Shown: positions 1 through 9,980 of the stretch, in pieces | Position numbering within the stretch: position 1 is the first letter of the stretch | Layout: each line of letters begins with the position of its first letter | NCBI GenBank assembly: GCA_021787735.1 | Contig: JAJYLL010000024.1 | Span: 1-48,385, forward strand | Source: Acidobacteriota bacterium | Lineage (GTDB): Bacteria; Acidobacteriota; Terriglobia; UBA7540 | Direction of reading: 5' to 3' | DNA length: 48,385 nt | The notes under the pieces: model-generated | Database searches by the model: none | What the model was told of the DNA's origin: nothing | What the model saw: the letters and a program-made list of their open reading frames with translations, nothing else | Translations under genes and position numbers: made by a program

Positions 1-2
1 CC

Positions 3-98
3 GATTCCATGATAGACTGGCAGGAAGTTCGCAAGGTTGTTCAGGAGAGGCGCGGGCTGGCTGAGAATGTAACACTGCCCTCAGCCAAAACTCCCTGA
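3..98 (+). CDS. 3' end of a probable L,D-transpeptidase (partial)
   Basis: An open frame enters from the left edge and stops with TGA at 96-98, giving a 31-residue C-terminus that begins DSMIDWQEVRKVVQERRG. Only 8 bases separate it from the YcbK-like gene, which has a GAGGGG ribosome site overlapping this junction, so the two are probably co-transcribed. In many bacteria the YcbB/LdtD L,D-transpeptidase gene lies directly before ycbK, and an IDW-x-x-V pattern near the end is consistent with that. The assignment rests mainly on neighbourhood, because the catalytic domain lies outside the window. Confidence 0.45.
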   Translation, partial: DSMIDWQEVRKVVQERRGLAENVTLPSAKTP

Positions 99-106
99 GG
101 GGTTTC

Positions 107-724
107 ATGCAGCATTCAGAACGCCGGGGCCGGACCGCCCGCAGCCAACAACTGAGCCGCAGGGATTTCTTCCGTATTGGATCAGTTGCCATGTCGGCCG
201 CTGCCCCGGGCCTGCTTTTGGGGCGGACGCGCACACCGATTCCAGCCGAAAAACGCCTGGCCTTCTACAGCCTTCACACCGGCGAACACCTGAAAACCGT
301 CTTTTGGGCCCAGGGCAGCTACGTTCCGGACGCCCTGCAGGAAATCAACTGGATACTGCGAGATTACCGGCGGAACAAGGTAAAGCCTATTGACGTGCGT
401 CTTCTCGACCTGCTCTACGTGCTCGACCGCAAGCTTGAAACACGCCAGCCGTTCCACATCATCTGCGGATACAGGTCCCCCGCAACCAATGAGTATCTGC
501 GGGAACACACGGCGGGAGTCGCAAAACACAGCATGCACATGCAGGCCAAAGCCGTGGATATCCGCATTCCCGGATGCCGGCTGAAAGCCCTGCAACGGGC
601 GGCTCTGGCCCTTCGCGATGGTGGCGTGGGTATCTATCCTGTCTCGGAATTTGTTCATGTCGATGTGGGCCGGGTGCGGCAATGGCGATTCCCGGCCGGA
701 AGTCAGCACGCACGACCTGCATAG
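107..724 (+). CDS. YcbK-like (DUF882/M15 family) murein peptidase with Tat-like signal
   Basis: The 205-residue protein belongs to the DUF882/YcbK branch of the M15 D-Ala-D-Ala carboxypeptidase-like fold. These are zinc-dependent periplasmic enzymes that cut cross-links in peptidoglycan. The N-terminus carries a twin-arginine-like motif (SRRDFFRIG, about residues 17-25) and a short hydrophobic stretch, so export is likely. The family signature is visible: GYRSP near residue 123, HSMHMQAKAVDI near 141-152 (His and Asp zinc ligands) and a final FVHVDVG (His ligand) near 182. The start is supported by GAGGGG five bases upstream. It follows a probable L,D-transpeptidase, suggesting joint cell-wall remodelling. 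Confidence 0.85.
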   Translation: MQHSERRGRTARSQQLSRRDFFRIGSVAMSAAAPGLLLGRTRTPIPAEKRLAFYSLHTGEHLKTVFWAQGSYVPDALQEINWILRDYRRNKVKPIDVRLLDLLYVLDRKLETRQPFHIICGYRSPATNEYLREHTAGVAKHSMHMQAKAVDIRIPGCRLKALQRAALALRDGGVGIYPVSEFVHVDVGRVRQWRFPAGSQHARPA

Positions 725-779
725 CAGTCCGCCAAGGGCCTGGCAGCGGCAAGGCGGCTGGAATCCTCAAACAACCTGC

Positions 780-1187
780 TCAGCGCACCTTGCGCGGGAA
801 ACGCGCCTCAACCGTGGTGTGCATGCCGCCGCGCGTGGTGAACTCACCGCGTACCACAGCCCATTTGGGGCGGCATGCCCGCGCAACGTCATCCAGGATG
901 CGGTTCACCGCATTCTCATAAAAGATGCCAAGGTTGCGGTAGGCCAAGATATAGTATTTGAGGGATTTAAGTTCCAGGCACAGCTTGTCCGGCAAATAGT
1001 GGATCGTAATAGTGCCGAAATCCGGCAGGTGAGTACGAGGGCAGATCGAGGTATATTCCGGGATGGCGATGGTGATTTCATAGCCACGGTAATTGTTTTC
1101 CCAGGTTTCGATTTCAGGTAACTCAACGGACACTCCTGAAGCAGCGTGCTGCGGAGTGTATTCGCGTTTAGGCTTCGTCTTTGGCAT
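780..1187 (-). CDS. queF: NADPH-dependent 7-cyano-7-deazaguanine reductase QueF
   Basis: QueF reduces preQ0 to preQ1 in the cytoplasm, a late step of queuosine tRNA modification. This 135-residue protein has the short single-domain (type I) length. Catalytic Cys49 lies in TSICPRTHLPD and Asp56 follows seven residues later, the spacing known for the family. The ELKSLKYY motif, typical of the NADPH-binding region, is present. I chose the ATG at 1187 because GGAGAGG lies about seven bases upstream; an upstream ATG at 1211 lacks a ribosome site. No other queuosine genes are nearby. It is convergent with the YcbK-like gene and divergent from dnaK. Confidence 0.95.
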   Translation of the reverse strand: MPKTKPKREYTPQHAASGVSVELPEIETWENNYRGYEITIAIPEYTSICPRTHLPDFGTITIHYLPDKLCLELKSLKYYILAYRNLGIFYENAVNRILDDVARACRPKWAVVRGEFTTRGGMHTTVEARFPRKVR

Positions 1188-1309
1188 TCCAAGGCCTCTC
1201 CGTTCGTCCATTTGCGTTTAAGCCATTATTTTACTACAGGATGGATCCACGCTGGCAAGCTTGATGGTGATGAGGAGGAGCCAAGGGCACGTTCCGGATC
1301 CAAATTCAG

Positions 1310-1334
1310 TACTTGAATGGGAACGCATCAAGTA
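1310..1334. promoter_or_regulatory. HAIR-like inverted repeat, probable HspR operator
   Basis: The sequence is TACTTGA, 11 bases, TCAAGTA, a perfect 7+7 inverted repeat. Its core, CTTGA-N11-TCAAG, has exactly the geometry of the HspR-associated inverted repeat (HAIR, CTTGAGT-N7-ACTCAAG). The left arm matches HAIR at 6 of 7 positions and the right arm at 5 of 7. It sits about 50 bases upstream of the dnaK -35 box. An HspR-type MerR repressor is encoded at the end of the same cluster, so an autoregulatory loop is likely. Confidence 0.75.
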
Positions 1335-1381
1335 TTTAAAACAGATCAAGCCCTTAATTAAGTGTAGCTTACAAATTTATA

Positions 1382-1410
1382 TTGACAATAATACACTAAG
1401 ACTTTATTAT
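1382..1410 (+). promoter_or_regulatory. Sigma-70-type promoter of dnaK
   Basis: A consensus -35 box TTGACA (1382-1387), a 17-base spacer and TATTAT (1405-1410, five of six matches) form a strong vegetative promoter. It lies in AT-rich DNA between the HAIR-like operator and dnaK and predicts a leader of about 95 bases. Strong basal sequence plus an operator fits a repressor-controlled heat-shock promoter. Confidence 0.75.
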
Positions 1411-1512
1411 AACAACTGGCTAAGGCAATAATCGGATTGAGGCACGTAGATTTAAGGTTTTCTTGGAGATGGTTAGCCGCACTTTTCAAGTTTCTTAACG
1501 GAGGCATTCGCA

Positions 1513-3456
1513 ATGGGAAAGATTATTGGCATCGACCTGGGTACGACCAACTCAGTGGTCGCGGTGATGGAGGGCGGCGATCCCGCAGTCATTACCAACC
1601 CGGAAGGCGGTCGCACGACCCCGTCGGTGGTCGCGTTTACAAAGAGCGGTGAGCGGTTGGTGGGCCAGGTGGCCAAACGCCAGGCGATCACGAACCCGGA
1701 GAACACGGTTTACTCGATCAAGCGGTTTATGGGACGCCGCTTTGACGAGGTCCAAAACGAGATCAAGACAGTTCCCTACAAGGTGGTTGCGGCCACCAAC
1801 GGGGACTGCCGGGTGTCGGCCCTGGGCAAGGAATACCCGCCTCCGGAAATTTCCGCGATGATCCTTCAGAAGATGAAGGACGCCGCCGACCAGTATCTGG
1901 GCGAGAAGATTACCCAAGCGGTGATCACAGTTCCAGCCTATTTCAATGACAGCCAGCGGCAGGCCACAAAGGACGCGGGCAAGATCGCGGGCCTGGAAGT
2001 GCTGCGTATTGTAAACGAGCCGACCGCGGCGGCACTGGCCTATGGCCTGGACAAGAAGAAGGACGAGACCATCGCGGTTTATGACTTTGGCGGCGGAACG
2101 TTTGACATCTCCATCCTCGAGGTGGGCGAAGGGGTGGTTGAGGTGAAATCGACCAACGGCGACACGCACCTTGGCGGCGACGACATTGACAAGCGCGTGA
2201 TCGACTGGATTGTGGATGAGTTCCGCAAAGACCAGGGCATTGACCTCGCCAAGGACCGCATGGCGCTGCAGCGGCTGAAGGAAGCGGCTGAAAAGGCCAA
2301 GATGGAACTCTCCACAGTCCTGGAGACGGAAATCAACCTGCCGTTTATTACTGCGGATGCTTCCGGCCCCAAGCACTTGAGCCTGAAACTGACCCGCGCG
2401 CGCTTTGAGCAGATGTGCGAAGACATCTTCCAGCGTTCCGTAGGACCGGTGAAGCAGGCGCTGAAGGATGCCGGAGTTGACCCCGGCAAGATCGACGAAG
2501 TCGTGCTGGTGGGCGGATCCACTCGCATCCCTCGCGTCCAGCAGATTGTGAAGGACCTGTTTAATGGCAAAGAGCCGCACAAAGGTGTGAACCCGGATGA
2601 AGTAGTGGCCATCGGCGCGGCGGTGCAGGCCGGCGTACTGGGCGGCGAAGTGAAAGACCTGCTGCTGCTTGACGTGACCCCGCTGACGCTGGGGGTTGAA
2701 ACGCTGGGTGCAGTGATGACACCTCTGATTCAGCGCAATACGACGATCCCGACGCGGAAGACCGAGACGTTTTCAACCGCGGCGGACAACCAGACCTCGG
2801 TTGAAATCCATGTTCTGCAGGGCGAGCGCCCCAGCGCGAGGGACAACCGCACGCTCGGCAAATTCCACCTGGTTGGAATCCCGCCGGCGCCGCGCGGCAT
2901 CCCGCAGATCGAAGTGACGTTTGACATTGATGCCAACGGCATCCTGAATGTCTCGGCAAAGGACACAGGCACAGGCCGGGAACAGAAGATCACGATCACC
3001 TCTTCGAGTGGCCTTTCCAAGGACGAAGTGGAGAAGATGAAGCAGGAAGCGGATTCTCACGCGGAAGAAGACCGCCGCTACAAGGAAGAGGTGGAGGTAA
3101 AGAACCGCGCGGACTCTCTGGTCTACTCCGTGGAAAAAACATTGAAGGAGAACAGAGAGAAGGTCTCCGCGGAGGACGCCAAGAACATCGAAGCGGCTAT
3201 GGAAGAAGCCAAGAAAGCCATTCAGGAAGGCAAGGTGGAAGTGATTAATTCCGCCGTGGAGCGCCTGACTCAAGCTTCCCACAAGCTGGCCGAAGCCATG
3301 TACAAACAGTCCAGCACCACTCCTCCGCCGCCGGAAAGCGGCGGCGGGTCGGAACAGGCCGGCACAGCCGGGGGCGGGAGCGAAGAGAAAGCCAAAGATG
3401 GAGGTGAAGTCATCGACGCTGAAGTCGTGGAGGGAGACGACAAAAGTAAAAAGTAA
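1513..3456 (+). CDS. dnaK: Chaperone DnaK (Hsp70)
   Basis: DnaK is the cytoplasmic ATP-driven chaperone that binds unfolded polypeptides and works with DnaJ and GrpE. At 647 residues it is full length. The nucleotide-binding domain opens with GIDLGTTNS, carries [10 protein letters not shown] and [13 protein letters not shown], and ends near residue 381. The conserved linker [14 protein letters not shown] and the substrate-binding domain follow, then an alpha-helical lid and a Gly/Glu-rich tail ending in DDKSKK. It is the first gene of the heat-shock cluster, behind a strong promoter and a HAIR-like operator. No grpE lies in this window, so the nucleotide exchange factor must be encoded elsewhere. 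Confidence 0.99.
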   Translation: MGKIIGIDLGTTNSVVAVMEGGDPAVITNPEGGRTTPSVVAFTKSGERLVGQVAKRQAITNPENTVYSIKRFMGRRFDEVQNEIKTVPYKVVAATNGDCRVSALGKEYPPPEISAMILQKMKDAADQYLGEKITQAVITVPAYFNDSQRQATKDAGKIAGLEVLRIVNEPTAAALAYGLDKKKDETIAVYDFGGGTFDISILEVGEGVVEVKSTNGDTHLGGDDIDKRVIDWIVDEFRKDQGIDLAKDRMALQRLKEAAEKAKMELSTVLETEINLPFITADASGPKHLSLKLTRARFEQMCEDIFQRSVGPVKQALKDAGVDPGKIDEVVLVGGSTRIPRVQQIVKDLFNGKEPHKGVNPDEVVAIGAAVQAGVLGGEVKDLLLLDVTPLTLGVETLGAVMTPLIQRNTTIPTRKTETFSTAADNQTSVEIHVLQGERPSARDNRTLGKFHLVGIPPAPRGIPQIEVTFDIDANGILNVSAKDTGTGREQKITITSSSGLSKDEVEKMKQEADSHAEEDRRYKEEVEVKNRADSLVYSVEKTLKENREKVSAEDAKNIEAAMEEAKKAIQEGKVEVINSAVERLTQASHKLAEAMYKQSSTTPPPPESGGGSEQAGTAGGGSEEKAKDGGEVIDAEVVEGDDKSKK

Positions 3457-3521
3457 TCAGGAAGTCAGATATCGCATCAAACAAACTGAAGGGCGATTTC
3501 GGGAAGGAAGGGGGCGCAGTG

Positions 3522-3746
3522 ATGGAAGAACAACTACGGCAAGAACCAAAGCAAGTTGTAGTACACCGGGCGCAGGTCGGGATTGAATGCCCGGCTTGCC
3601 ACAGCAGACAGTTCGTTGAGGTCCAGCTTGATGGCCCATTGACAAATTCCCCTACTGCCGACGAAATCCGCCGGCAACTCGAAGCCTGGATTGCCTCCCG
3701 ATGCCCCGACCACCTTGGACCCATACTGAAGACGAGCATGAACTGA
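3522..3746 (+). CDS. Small CxxC protein between dnaK and dnaJ
   Basis: A 74-residue protein starts at the ATG at 3522 (an in-frame GTG sits just before it) behind the purine-rich stretch GGAAGGAAGGGGG. It has a CPAC motif in its middle followed by a single CPDH, so one zinc-knuckle-like pair plus a lone Cys-His are visible. I do not recognise a family. Position, ribosome site and codon use suggest a real gene co-transcribed with dnaK, 65 bases downstream of its stop. It may be a heat-shock accessory or simply a conserved hypothetical. Confidence 0.55.
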   Translation: MEEQLRQEPKQVVVHRAQVGIECPACHSRQFVEVQLDGPLTNSPTADEIRRQLEAWIASRCPDHLGPILKTSMN

Positions 3747-4017
3747 AGCCTCGGGTCCTGGATTCGCCTCGCACGGAGCGGTGATGTGAAATCCCGCATC
3801 CCGCTCCGTCGCAAGGTAAGCGCATTGAACTTCATGTAGTGGCAACCTTGTGGCACTACAGCGCAGATAAGGCTCGGCACTACAAGCTAAAGTCGGTGCG
3901 TTGCCCGCAGCAGGAAGTCACGGTGATCGATCTCTGACCCCTCGTCCGATTCTCTCCGCAATGCAATTTGCCACATCAAACGATGTGGCAATGTAATCCT
4001 GCAAAAGGAAGACCAAT
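3747..4017 (+). other. Structured dnaK-dnaJ spacer with three hairpins
   Basis: This 271-base spacer holds no convincing gene but has three hairpins. The first is ACGGAGCGG/CCGCTCCGT (3773-3781 with 3801-3809), with an inner GATG/CATC pairing. The second is TGTAGTG/CACTACA (3835-3841 with 3854-3860). The third is a 10-base-pair stem, TTGCCACATC/GATGTGGCAA, with an AAAC loop (3968-3991). GGCACTACA also occurs twice (3852 and 3876). None has a proper T-run, so processing or attenuation between dnaK and dnaJ is more likely than full termination. AAAAGGAAG before 4018 is the dnaJ ribosome site. Confidence 0.6.
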
Positions 4018-5217
4018 ATGCCCGTGGGAGCTAAACAAAAGGATTACTATGGCGTGCTGGGTGTGGATCGCAAGGCAAGCGCCGATCACATCCGAAAAGC
4101 TTACCGTCGGTTGGCGCGAAAGCATCATCCCGACGTCAACCCGGGCAACCATCAAGCGGAAGAGAAATTCAAGGAAATCCAGGAAGCTTACAACGTCCTC
4201 AGTGACGAGAAGAAGCGCAAGATTTACGACCAGTACGGCTTTTACTCTGAAAGCATACCCGCCAGCGCCTACGAAGCTTATGCACGGGGCGCCGGCGAAC
4301 CCGGCGGCGCAGGGCCGACGGTTGATTTCTCGGGCTTCGATTTTTCAGACTCCGCGCCCCAGGGAGAACGCTCGGCGACTGGTTTTGGCTCAACATTCCG
4401 CGACATCTTCTCGCAGATCTTCACCCGCAGTGGCGAAGGCGAGGAGGCTGCCACTGGGCCGGATCGCGGGCGTGACGTTGAACACCACATGCATCTGAGT
4501 TTCTGGGACGCTATTCGCGGGACGCAGGTGCGGATCACCATTGGAAGAGACGAAATCTGCAATTCCTGCAAAGGGAAAGGATTTCGGAGCGGGTCCGCAG
4601 TCACCTGCTCGGCCTGCGGCGGCAGTGGCAAGGCGCAGCGCGCAGCCGGAGCCATGCGCTTTTCCCTGACCTGCCCCCAGTGTGGCGGCACGGGCCGTCA
4701 ACAGAGCCGCTGCTCCTCATGCAATGGAACGGGGCACGTGCGCAAGCCGGAAACATTTGATGTGAGGATCCCGCCCGGCGTTGATACAGGATCGAGAGTG
4801 CGCGTACCCGGCAAAGGCAATGCGAGTGCTCATGGTGGTCCACCGGGGGACTTGTACATCCTGACCGACGTCGAAACCCATCCGTTTTTTGAGCGTAAAG
4901 GTGACAACATCTATGTGAAGGTCCCGATCTCCGTCACTGAGGCCGCTCTGGGAACCAAGGTAGAGGTCCCAACGCTGGACGGGCCCACTACGATTCGAAT
5001 CCCACCCGGCACGCAGGGCGGGCAGAAGCTGCGCATTCGAGGCAAAGGCGCGCCCTCGCTGCGCACCAACCAGCATGGAGACCAGTTTGTAGAGGTTGAA
5101 ATCAGGGTCCCGCACGTGGCCGACGAGCGGAGCAAAGAGATTCTGCGCGAGTTGGATCGGCTGAACCCGTCAGATATTCGGAGCGAATTGCGAAAGTATC
5201 TCAACGTTCGGACTTAG
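4018..5217 (+). CDS. dnaJ: Chaperone DnaJ (Hsp40, type I)
   Basis: DnaJ stimulates the DnaK ATPase and delivers substrates. The 399-residue protein has an N-terminal J domain with HPD at residues 37-39. A Gly/Phe-containing linker follows, then a zinc domain with four CxxCxGxG repeats ([32 protein letters not shown]; about residues 181-245) and the two C-terminal beta domains. All eight zinc cysteines are present, so this is a complete type I Hsp40. It is separated from dnaK by a structured spacer and followed 36 bases later by hspR. Confidence 0.98.
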   Translation: MPVGAKQKDYYGVLGVDRKASADHIRKAYRRLARKHHPDVNPGNHQAEEKFKEIQEAYNVLSDEKKRKIYDQYGFYSESIPASAYEAYARGAGEPGGAGPTVDFSGFDFSDSAPQGERSATGFGSTFRDIFSQIFTRSGEGEEAATGPDRGRDVEHHMHLSFWDAIRGTQVRITIGRDEICNSCKGKGFRSGSAVTCSACGGSGKAQRAAGAMRFSLTCPQCGGTGRQQSRCSSCNGTGHVRKPETFDVRIPPGVDTGSRVRVPGKGNASAHGGPPGDLYILTDVETHPFFERKGDNIYVKVPISVTEAALGTKVEVPTLDGPTTIRIPPGTQGGQKLRIRGKGAPSLRTNQHGDQFVEVEIRVPHVADERSKEILRELDRLNPSDIRSELRKYLNVRT

Positions 5218-5253
5218 AGGCGAGCGTTCCTGATTGGAACGCCGGAAAAGCAT

Positions 5254-5667
5254 ATGGCAAAACGAGGCCGAAAAACCCGGGGCAAAGCAGGCTACATGAT
5301 CAGTGCCGTCTCGGAGATGTATGACGTCCATCCGCAGACGCTGCGGCTATACGAGCGCGAAGGATTGTTGATTCCATCGCGGAGCGAAGGCAACACGCGC
5401 TTTTACACGGACGGGGACCTGGAGACTCTTGAGACCATTCTGAGCCTCACACGCGACCTGGGAGTCAACCTGGCCGGGGTGGAAATCATTCTCAACATGC
5501 GGAAGCGGATGGAAGAAATGCAGAAAGAGATGCAAGCTTTTGTCAAATACGTCGAGAAGGAATTCACGACCCGTACGAGCGGACATTCTGAAGAAGTGCA
5601 AAACGCCATGGTCCGGGTGATCCCTCCTTACCTGATTCGAATGCAGCGCACAAATGACCAGCGCTGA
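5254..5667 (+). CDS. hspR: HspR-type MerR-family heat-shock repressor
   Basis: This 137-residue protein has an N-terminal MerR winged helix-turn-helix (about residues 15-60), with the pattern VHPQTLRLYEREGLL-x-P-x-R-x3-NTRFYTDGDL characteristic of HspR. A helical dimerisation segment and a short tail follow. HspR proteins repress dnaK operons by binding HAIR sites, with DnaK acting as co-repressor in Streptomyces. Position directly after dnaJ matches the dnaK-dnaJ-hspR order of actinomycetes. A HAIR-like repeat upstream of dnaK supports autoregulation. No effector-binding domain is seen, as expected for HspR. Confidence 0.9.
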   Translation: MAKRGRKTRGKAGYMISAVSEMYDVHPQTLRLYEREGLLIPSRSEGNTRFYTDGDLETLETILSLTRDLGVNLAGVEIILNMRKRMEEMQKEMQAFVKYVEKEFTTRTSGHSEEVQNAMVRVIPPYLIRMQRTNDQR

Positions 5668-5799
5668 GCCTGGGTCGGTCGCTTTCCATGCAGTGCGCTG
5701 CGCACCCATCTGAGAAGGGCCGTGCGCCAAGTTTTTTCCTGCTCATATCCCCTTCCGCTTTTTGTCCCAAGTGATTTAGAATCAGCTACAGGTTAACGA

Positions 5800-6567
5800 A
5801 TGGCCAGAAAAGATTGCCCCCAATGCGAAGGGACCGGCTGGAAGCCGCTGGAAATCGATGGCGTGCGGCGCGTAGCGCGCTGCGAGTGCGAAAAGTTCCA
5901 GCATTCTGAATCACTGCTGAAGGCGGCACAAATTCCGCGCCGTTATGAGCACTGCGATTTTGAAAGCTTTGACACTCGCCCCGATCCCAGTCTGAAGATT
6001 GCCAAAGTCTATTCCCAGAAACTTGTGGAAGAATACCCAACGGATTTCGGCCTGCTATTTGCGGGACCGACGGGCGTTGGGAAAACGCACTTGGCTGTCG
6101 CGGTGTTGCGGGAATTGATGGTGCGCAAGGGTATTCCCTGCCTCTTTTACGATTTTCTTAAGTTACTGAAAGACATTCGTGACAGTTATAATCCGGTTTC
6201 GCACACTTCAGAGATGCGGGTCCTGGGCCCGGTTTTGGACGTGGAAGTTTTACTGCTTGATGACATGGCGGCGTCTGACCCGACCGACTGGGTGCGTGAA
6301 ACGCTTGCGCACATCATCAGTTCGCGGTACAACGAAAAAAGAGTTACACTGATAACCACGACGCTTTCGTCTGGCAGCCCAAGGCAGCGCGAGGTCCGTA
6401 CGGGAACAACGCGGGACTCATCGGTCCTTGAACTCGACCAGTCTCTATCTCAGTTGGGACCCACACTGTCGTCGCGGCTTTATGAGATGTGCAAGCTTGT
6501 CGAGATCAAGTCCGGGGATTTTCGCAAGACGACCATGCAGCGTGGAGTCAAGTTCCGCAGCGAGTAA
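5800..6567 (+). CDS. DnaC-like AAA+ ATPase (helicase-loader family) with N-terminal zinc finger
   Basis: The 255-residue protein combines an N-terminal four-cysteine cluster (C6-P-Q-C9 and C28-E-C30) with an IstB/DnaC-type AAA+ ATPase domain. Walker A is GPTGVGKTH at about residues 89-97 and Walker B is VLLLDDM near 150. Proteins of this family load the replicative helicase or act as transposition ATPases. No transposase is adjacent, so a chromosomal DnaC/DnaI-like role is more likely. Upstream, TAGAAT at 5777-5782 could be a -10 box; the ATG lacks an obvious Shine-Dalgarno sequence. It sits between hspR and rpsA. Confidence 0.8.
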   Translation: MARKDCPQCEGTGWKPLEIDGVRRVARCECEKFQHSESLLKAAQIPRRYEHCDFESFDTRPDPSLKIAKVYSQKLVEEYPTDFGLLFAGPTGVGKTHLAVAVLRELMVRKGIPCLFYDFLKLLKDIRDSYNPVSHTSEMRVLGPVLDVEVLLLDDMAASDPTDWVRETLAHIISSRYNEKRVTLITTTLSSGSPRQREVRTGTTRDSSVLELDQSLSQLGPTLSSRLYEMCKLVEIKSGDFRKTTMQRGVKFRSE

Positions 6568-6598
6568 AAAATAGTTCTTATTGGCTCAACTGATTGGT

Positions 6599-6628
6599 TT
6601 GACTTCGGTTTTCCGGGAACGGTAAAAT
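6599..6628 (+). promoter_or_regulatory. Probable sigma-70 promoter of rpsA
   Basis: TTGACT (6599-6604), an 18-base spacer and TAAAAT (6623-6628) match five of six bases in each box. The start codon follows after about 48 bases, with GGGAGGTAAG as ribosome site. The gene upstream ends only 31 bases before this promoter. Confidence 0.65.
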
Positions 6629-6676
6629 ACATTGTCTGTAAGAACATGCGTTGGGTAAGGGCAGGGAGGTAAGTTA

Positions 6677-8689
<2,013 letters not shown>

Positions 8690-8781
8690 GGAAAGAGCAG
8701 CGATGCCGCGTCCTTCCGGATCGGCCTAGGAGCTGCTGGGTCAAAACACCCGGGCATAAAACTTAACCTGAGGAGTCGAGC

Positions 8782-9159
8782 ATGACTAAAGCTGACTTGA
8801 TTGAAGATGTTGCTCGAAGGACGGAGTTGAGCCGGAAGGACTCTGAAGTTATCGTTGATACGATTTTTGAAGGTATAGTCAAGTCTCTTCGGGGTGGAGA
8901 CAAAATCGAGATCCGGGGATTTGGAAGTTTCAGAACGCGCCATCGGAATTCGCGCGTAGGAAGAAACCCCAAAACCGGCGAGCGCGTGGACGTACCTGCC
9001 AAGGATATCCCTTACTTTAAGCCCAGCAAAGAATTGAAAGACCTGGTGAACAGCGCCCAGGTGAGCGCGCAGTCGGCGGCTCCGTCTGTTGCCCCGGTGC
9101 AGACAACAGCGCCACCTGCAAGTGACGCACCTCCCACAACAGCCTTTCCTGAAGAATAA
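8782..9159 (+). CDS. HU/IHF family DNA-bending protein
   Basis: The first 95 residues of this 125-residue protein form a complete HU/IHF fold, with the minor-groove-inserting arm containing GFGSFRTRHRNSRVGRNPKTG (written as GFGSF...RNPKTG). The strong match to the IHF-beta version of the arm and its place 92 bases after rpsA resemble proteobacterial ihfB, but subunit type cannot be settled from sequence alone. The remaining 30 residues are an Ala/Pro/Thr-rich tail. CCTGAGGAG lies 8 bases before the ATG. It packages DNA and supports nucleoprotein complexes. Confidence 0.93.
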   Translation: MTKADLIEDVARRTELSRKDSEVIVDTIFEGIVKSLRGGDKIEIRGFGSFRTRHRNSRVGRNPKTGERVDVPAKDIPYFKPSKELKDLVNSAQVSAQSAAPSVAPVQTTAPPASDAPPTTAFPEE

Positions 9160-9183
9160 GCACCCTGCGGCAGGCCAGCGAAT

Positions 9184-9672
9184 ATGGACTATTTGTGGAC
9201 CCCGTGGCGGTTTCAATACGTCAGCGAGGGCACCAAAAGCGACGCGTGTATTTTCTGCGAGAAAGCATCCGCAGATCCCTCAACCGACCGGGAGCATCTT
9301 GTCCTCTATCGTGGCAAGTCAAATTTCATCCTGCTGAATCTTTATCCTTACACTGTGGGCCACGCCATGGTTGTTCCTTACGCGCACATTGCGGGGTTGA
9401 CTGAGGCGGCGGCCGAGACGCTGTCTGAAATGATGTTACTGGCGCAGCAATTTCAGCAGGCGCTTAAGGACGTTTACCATCCGGAGGGTTATAACCTGGG
9501 ACTGAACATAGGACGCTGCGCGGGAGCCGGCGTTGAGTACCACCTTCACCTGCACATTCTGCCCCGTTGGACCGGCGATTCAAATTTCATGACCGTAGTG
9601 GGCGAAACCAGAATCGCGCCGGAGAACCTTACAACCACCTACGACAAGCTGTTCAAATTCTTCCGCAAGTAA
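9184..9672 (+). CDS. HIT-domain nucleotide hydrolase/phosphorylase
   Basis: This 162-residue protein has the histidine triad HLHLHIL followed by PRW near residues 120-130. The N-terminus WTPWRFQYV and the CIFC motif near residue 25 are typical of the Ap4A phosphorylase-like HIT branch. Members hydrolyse or phosphorolyse dinucleoside polyphosphates or AMP conjugates in the cytoplasm; the exact substrate is not predictable. It starts 24 bases after the HU/IHF stop and has no clear ribosome site, so coupling to the upstream gene is possible. Confidence 0.9.
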   Translation: MDYLWTPWRFQYVSEGTKSDACIFCEKASADPSTDREHLVLYRGKSNFILLNLYPYTVGHAMVVPYAHIAGLTEAAAETLSEMMLLAQQFQQALKDVYHPEGYNLGLNIGRCAGAGVEYHLHLHILPRWTGDSNFMTVVGETRIAPENLTTTYDKLFKFFRK

Positions 9673-9980
9673 TATCTCAAGGTCAAGATGCGCGGTCTCG
9701 GGCGTGATCAGCGCGTCCCGCGCAACCCTGCCTCCACCCCAGCCCTTTTGCAAATAAAAAGAAGGAGAACCGCTGGGCAGTCCCTCTCAGGGCATCAAGG
9801 CATCGCCCGATTTCCCGGCAGATCCCATCAATAGGCGTGACCTGGCGCTCAAAAAAACTTGGAGCGGCGTTCCTCACGATACCTTGTGGGGTGCGCCGCT
9901 CCAGTAGTTTTGTCACTCAGACTTTAACTGCATTTACCTGAATCAGGAGCCGGATGCTGGTGCAACCGGCCCCAGGCAGA
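9673..9980. other. Convergent intergenic region between HIT gene and TonB receptor
   Basis: No gene is supported here. The region lies between the ends of two convergent genes and contains the strong hairpin terminator listed separately at 9852-9913. Short open frames in it have no ribosome sites. Confidence 0.7.
9852..9913 (-). terminator. Strong rho-independent terminator, mainly for the TonB receptor gene
   Basis: A 10-base-pair stem TGGAGCGGCG/CGCCGCTCCA (9860-9869 with 9894-9903) is extended inside by CCTCAC/GTGGGG, with one wobble. On the minus strand the stem is followed by a run of seven T after AAG, the classic intrinsic terminator for the receptor gene. On the plus strand it is followed by GTAGTTTTG, so it may also stop transcription from the HIT gene. 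Confidence 0.85.

Larger units (their letters stand above)
1188..1512. other. queF-dnaK divergent regulatory region
   Basis: This stretch has no convincing gene and becomes markedly AT-rich toward dnaK. It contains the HAIR-like operator at 1310-1334, the promoter at 1382-1410 and a roughly 100-base leader. The dnaK ribosome site (ACGGAGGC) lies about 8 bases before the ATG. I see no CIRCE element of the HrcA type (TTAGCACTC-N9-GAGTGCTAA). Confidence 0.8.

Noticed and set aside
1552-2580. A 342-codon frame antisense to dnaK
   Set aside because: Long frames opposite dnaK are a well-known artefact of its codon bias. This one has no ribosome site and no family features.
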